Positions 33,747-34,003 of a stretch of 34,003 nt of DNA are shown here, piece after piece; positions within the stretch are counted from its first letter, which is position 1, and each line of letters starts with the position of its first letter. The translations under genes and the position numbers were made by a program. Location: contig CALUNU010000019.1 of NCBI GenBank assembly GCA_944322095.1, positions 1 through 34,003 of the forward strand. Direction: 5' to 3'. A model generated the notes under the pieces. That model ran no database searches, had not been told where the DNA came from, and worked only from the letters and a program-made list of their open reading frames with translations. Source of the DNA: an uncultured Alloprevotella sp. Lineage in GTDB: Bacteria; Bacteroidota; Bacteroidia; Bacteroidales; Bacteroidaceae.

Positions 33747-33863
33747 GCGTAGAGACGCGATTCATCGCGTCTCTCACGTTCCGAATGTCTGAAAATGAGG
33801 ATGGTATGTCGGGGCGGGGCTGCGCCCCGAGCGGGTGAGACGCGATGAATCGCGTCTCTACGC
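33747..33863. repeat. 117-bp nested palindromic element
   Basis: The outer arms are 27 bp and perfectly inverted (33747-33773 and 33837-33863). Each arm is itself a hairpin (gagacgcga ttca tcgcgtctc). A third small hairpin, GGGGCggggctGCGCCCC-like, lies in the centre. No coding capacity is seen. It looks like a non-autonomous repeat (MITE- or REP-like). Confidence 0.75.
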
Positions 33864-33884
33864 ATGCGGTGCGGTTCGGTAAAG

Positions 33885-34003
33885 AAAAGAAAATTGGATA
33901 TTTCCTGCGCGTTCCTCGTGTTTGCACTATCTTTAAATAAGATAAGGCTGCACTCGGGAGAGAAAAATGAAGTTCGCTGCGCTCCCTTCTTTTTCTTTCC
34001 TCT
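33885..34003. repeat. Partial copy of the promoter-bearing dispersed repeat, cut by the window end
   Basis: The segments gtttgcactatctttaaata and gataaggctgcactcgggag resemble the right and left parts of the 84-bp units. TATCTTTA at 33928-33935 takes the place of the -7 box. A dyad, gaaaaatgaag with cttctttttc, replaces the usual hairpin. If the 84-bp spacing holds, the next box would fall just beyond the end. Confidence 0.5.

Noticed and set aside
1..34003. tRNA or rRNA genes
   Set aside because: No cloverleaf or rRNA signature was noticed by eye in the intergenic regions; a covariance-model scan was not possible.

Overview
The window is about 34 kb of a Bacteroidota chromosome, order Bacteroidales, possibly Prevotellaceae (the family is a guess). 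Three things support this. Fourteen intergenic sites carry the TAnnTTTG -7 box of Bacteroidota housekeeping promoters. The gene set includes a SecA of about 1,119 residues, a Bacteroidales-style PpiD, WG-repeat and PepSY-like lipoproteins, and DUF4105/DUF4369-type proteins. Most of the DNA is GC-rich. The first 1.7 kb is visibly more AT-rich and codes for mobile-element functions.

Layout. 1-1950: the edge of an integrated element, with a tyrosine recombinase whose catalytic 3' end is broken or cut off, a zinc-ribbon/double-HTH DNA-binding protein, and a control region of 10-bp phased repeats. 1952-9370: dnaK; a nitroreductase with a secreted alpha/beta hydrolase; a DUF4488-like secreted protein; and a bcp-recA operon. 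9371-12143: a PepSY-like lipoprotein convergent with a carboxynorspermidine/saccharopine dehydrogenase-family enzyme. 12178-17182: ppiD, and a coaX-OMP-lptC operon with overlapping genes. 17488-23856: a DUF4105 membrane protein, an alkaline-phosphatase-fold protein that seems to have lost its metal ligands, and secA. 23954-26968: a sigma-54 activator without a sensor domain, lptE, a TPR protein and secG. 27081-28450: UDP-glucose dehydrogenase. 28473-30747: an unrecognised acidic protein, a DUF4369-like lipoprotein, a small four-helix membrane protein and a DivIC/FtsB-like protein. 31208-34003: a tiny low-complexity lipoprotein, a WG-repeat lipoprotein and a repeat-rich tail.

A common theme is envelope biogenesis: Sec translocation (secA, secG), LPS transport (lptC, lptE), periplasmic folding (ppiD), division (divIC-like), nucleotide-sugar supply (ugd) and many exported lipoproteins. 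Transcription units are short and mostly end in clear hairpins. No rRNA, tRNA or CRISPR array was recognised.

The most interesting structures are: (i) an 84-bp repeat unit that carries a promoter box and faces different genes at two loci; (ii) a probable pseudo-phosphatase translationally coupled to a DUF4105 protein just upstream of secA; (iii) helically phased 10-bp repeats before the recombinase operon; and (iv) a 117-bp nested palindrome near the right end.
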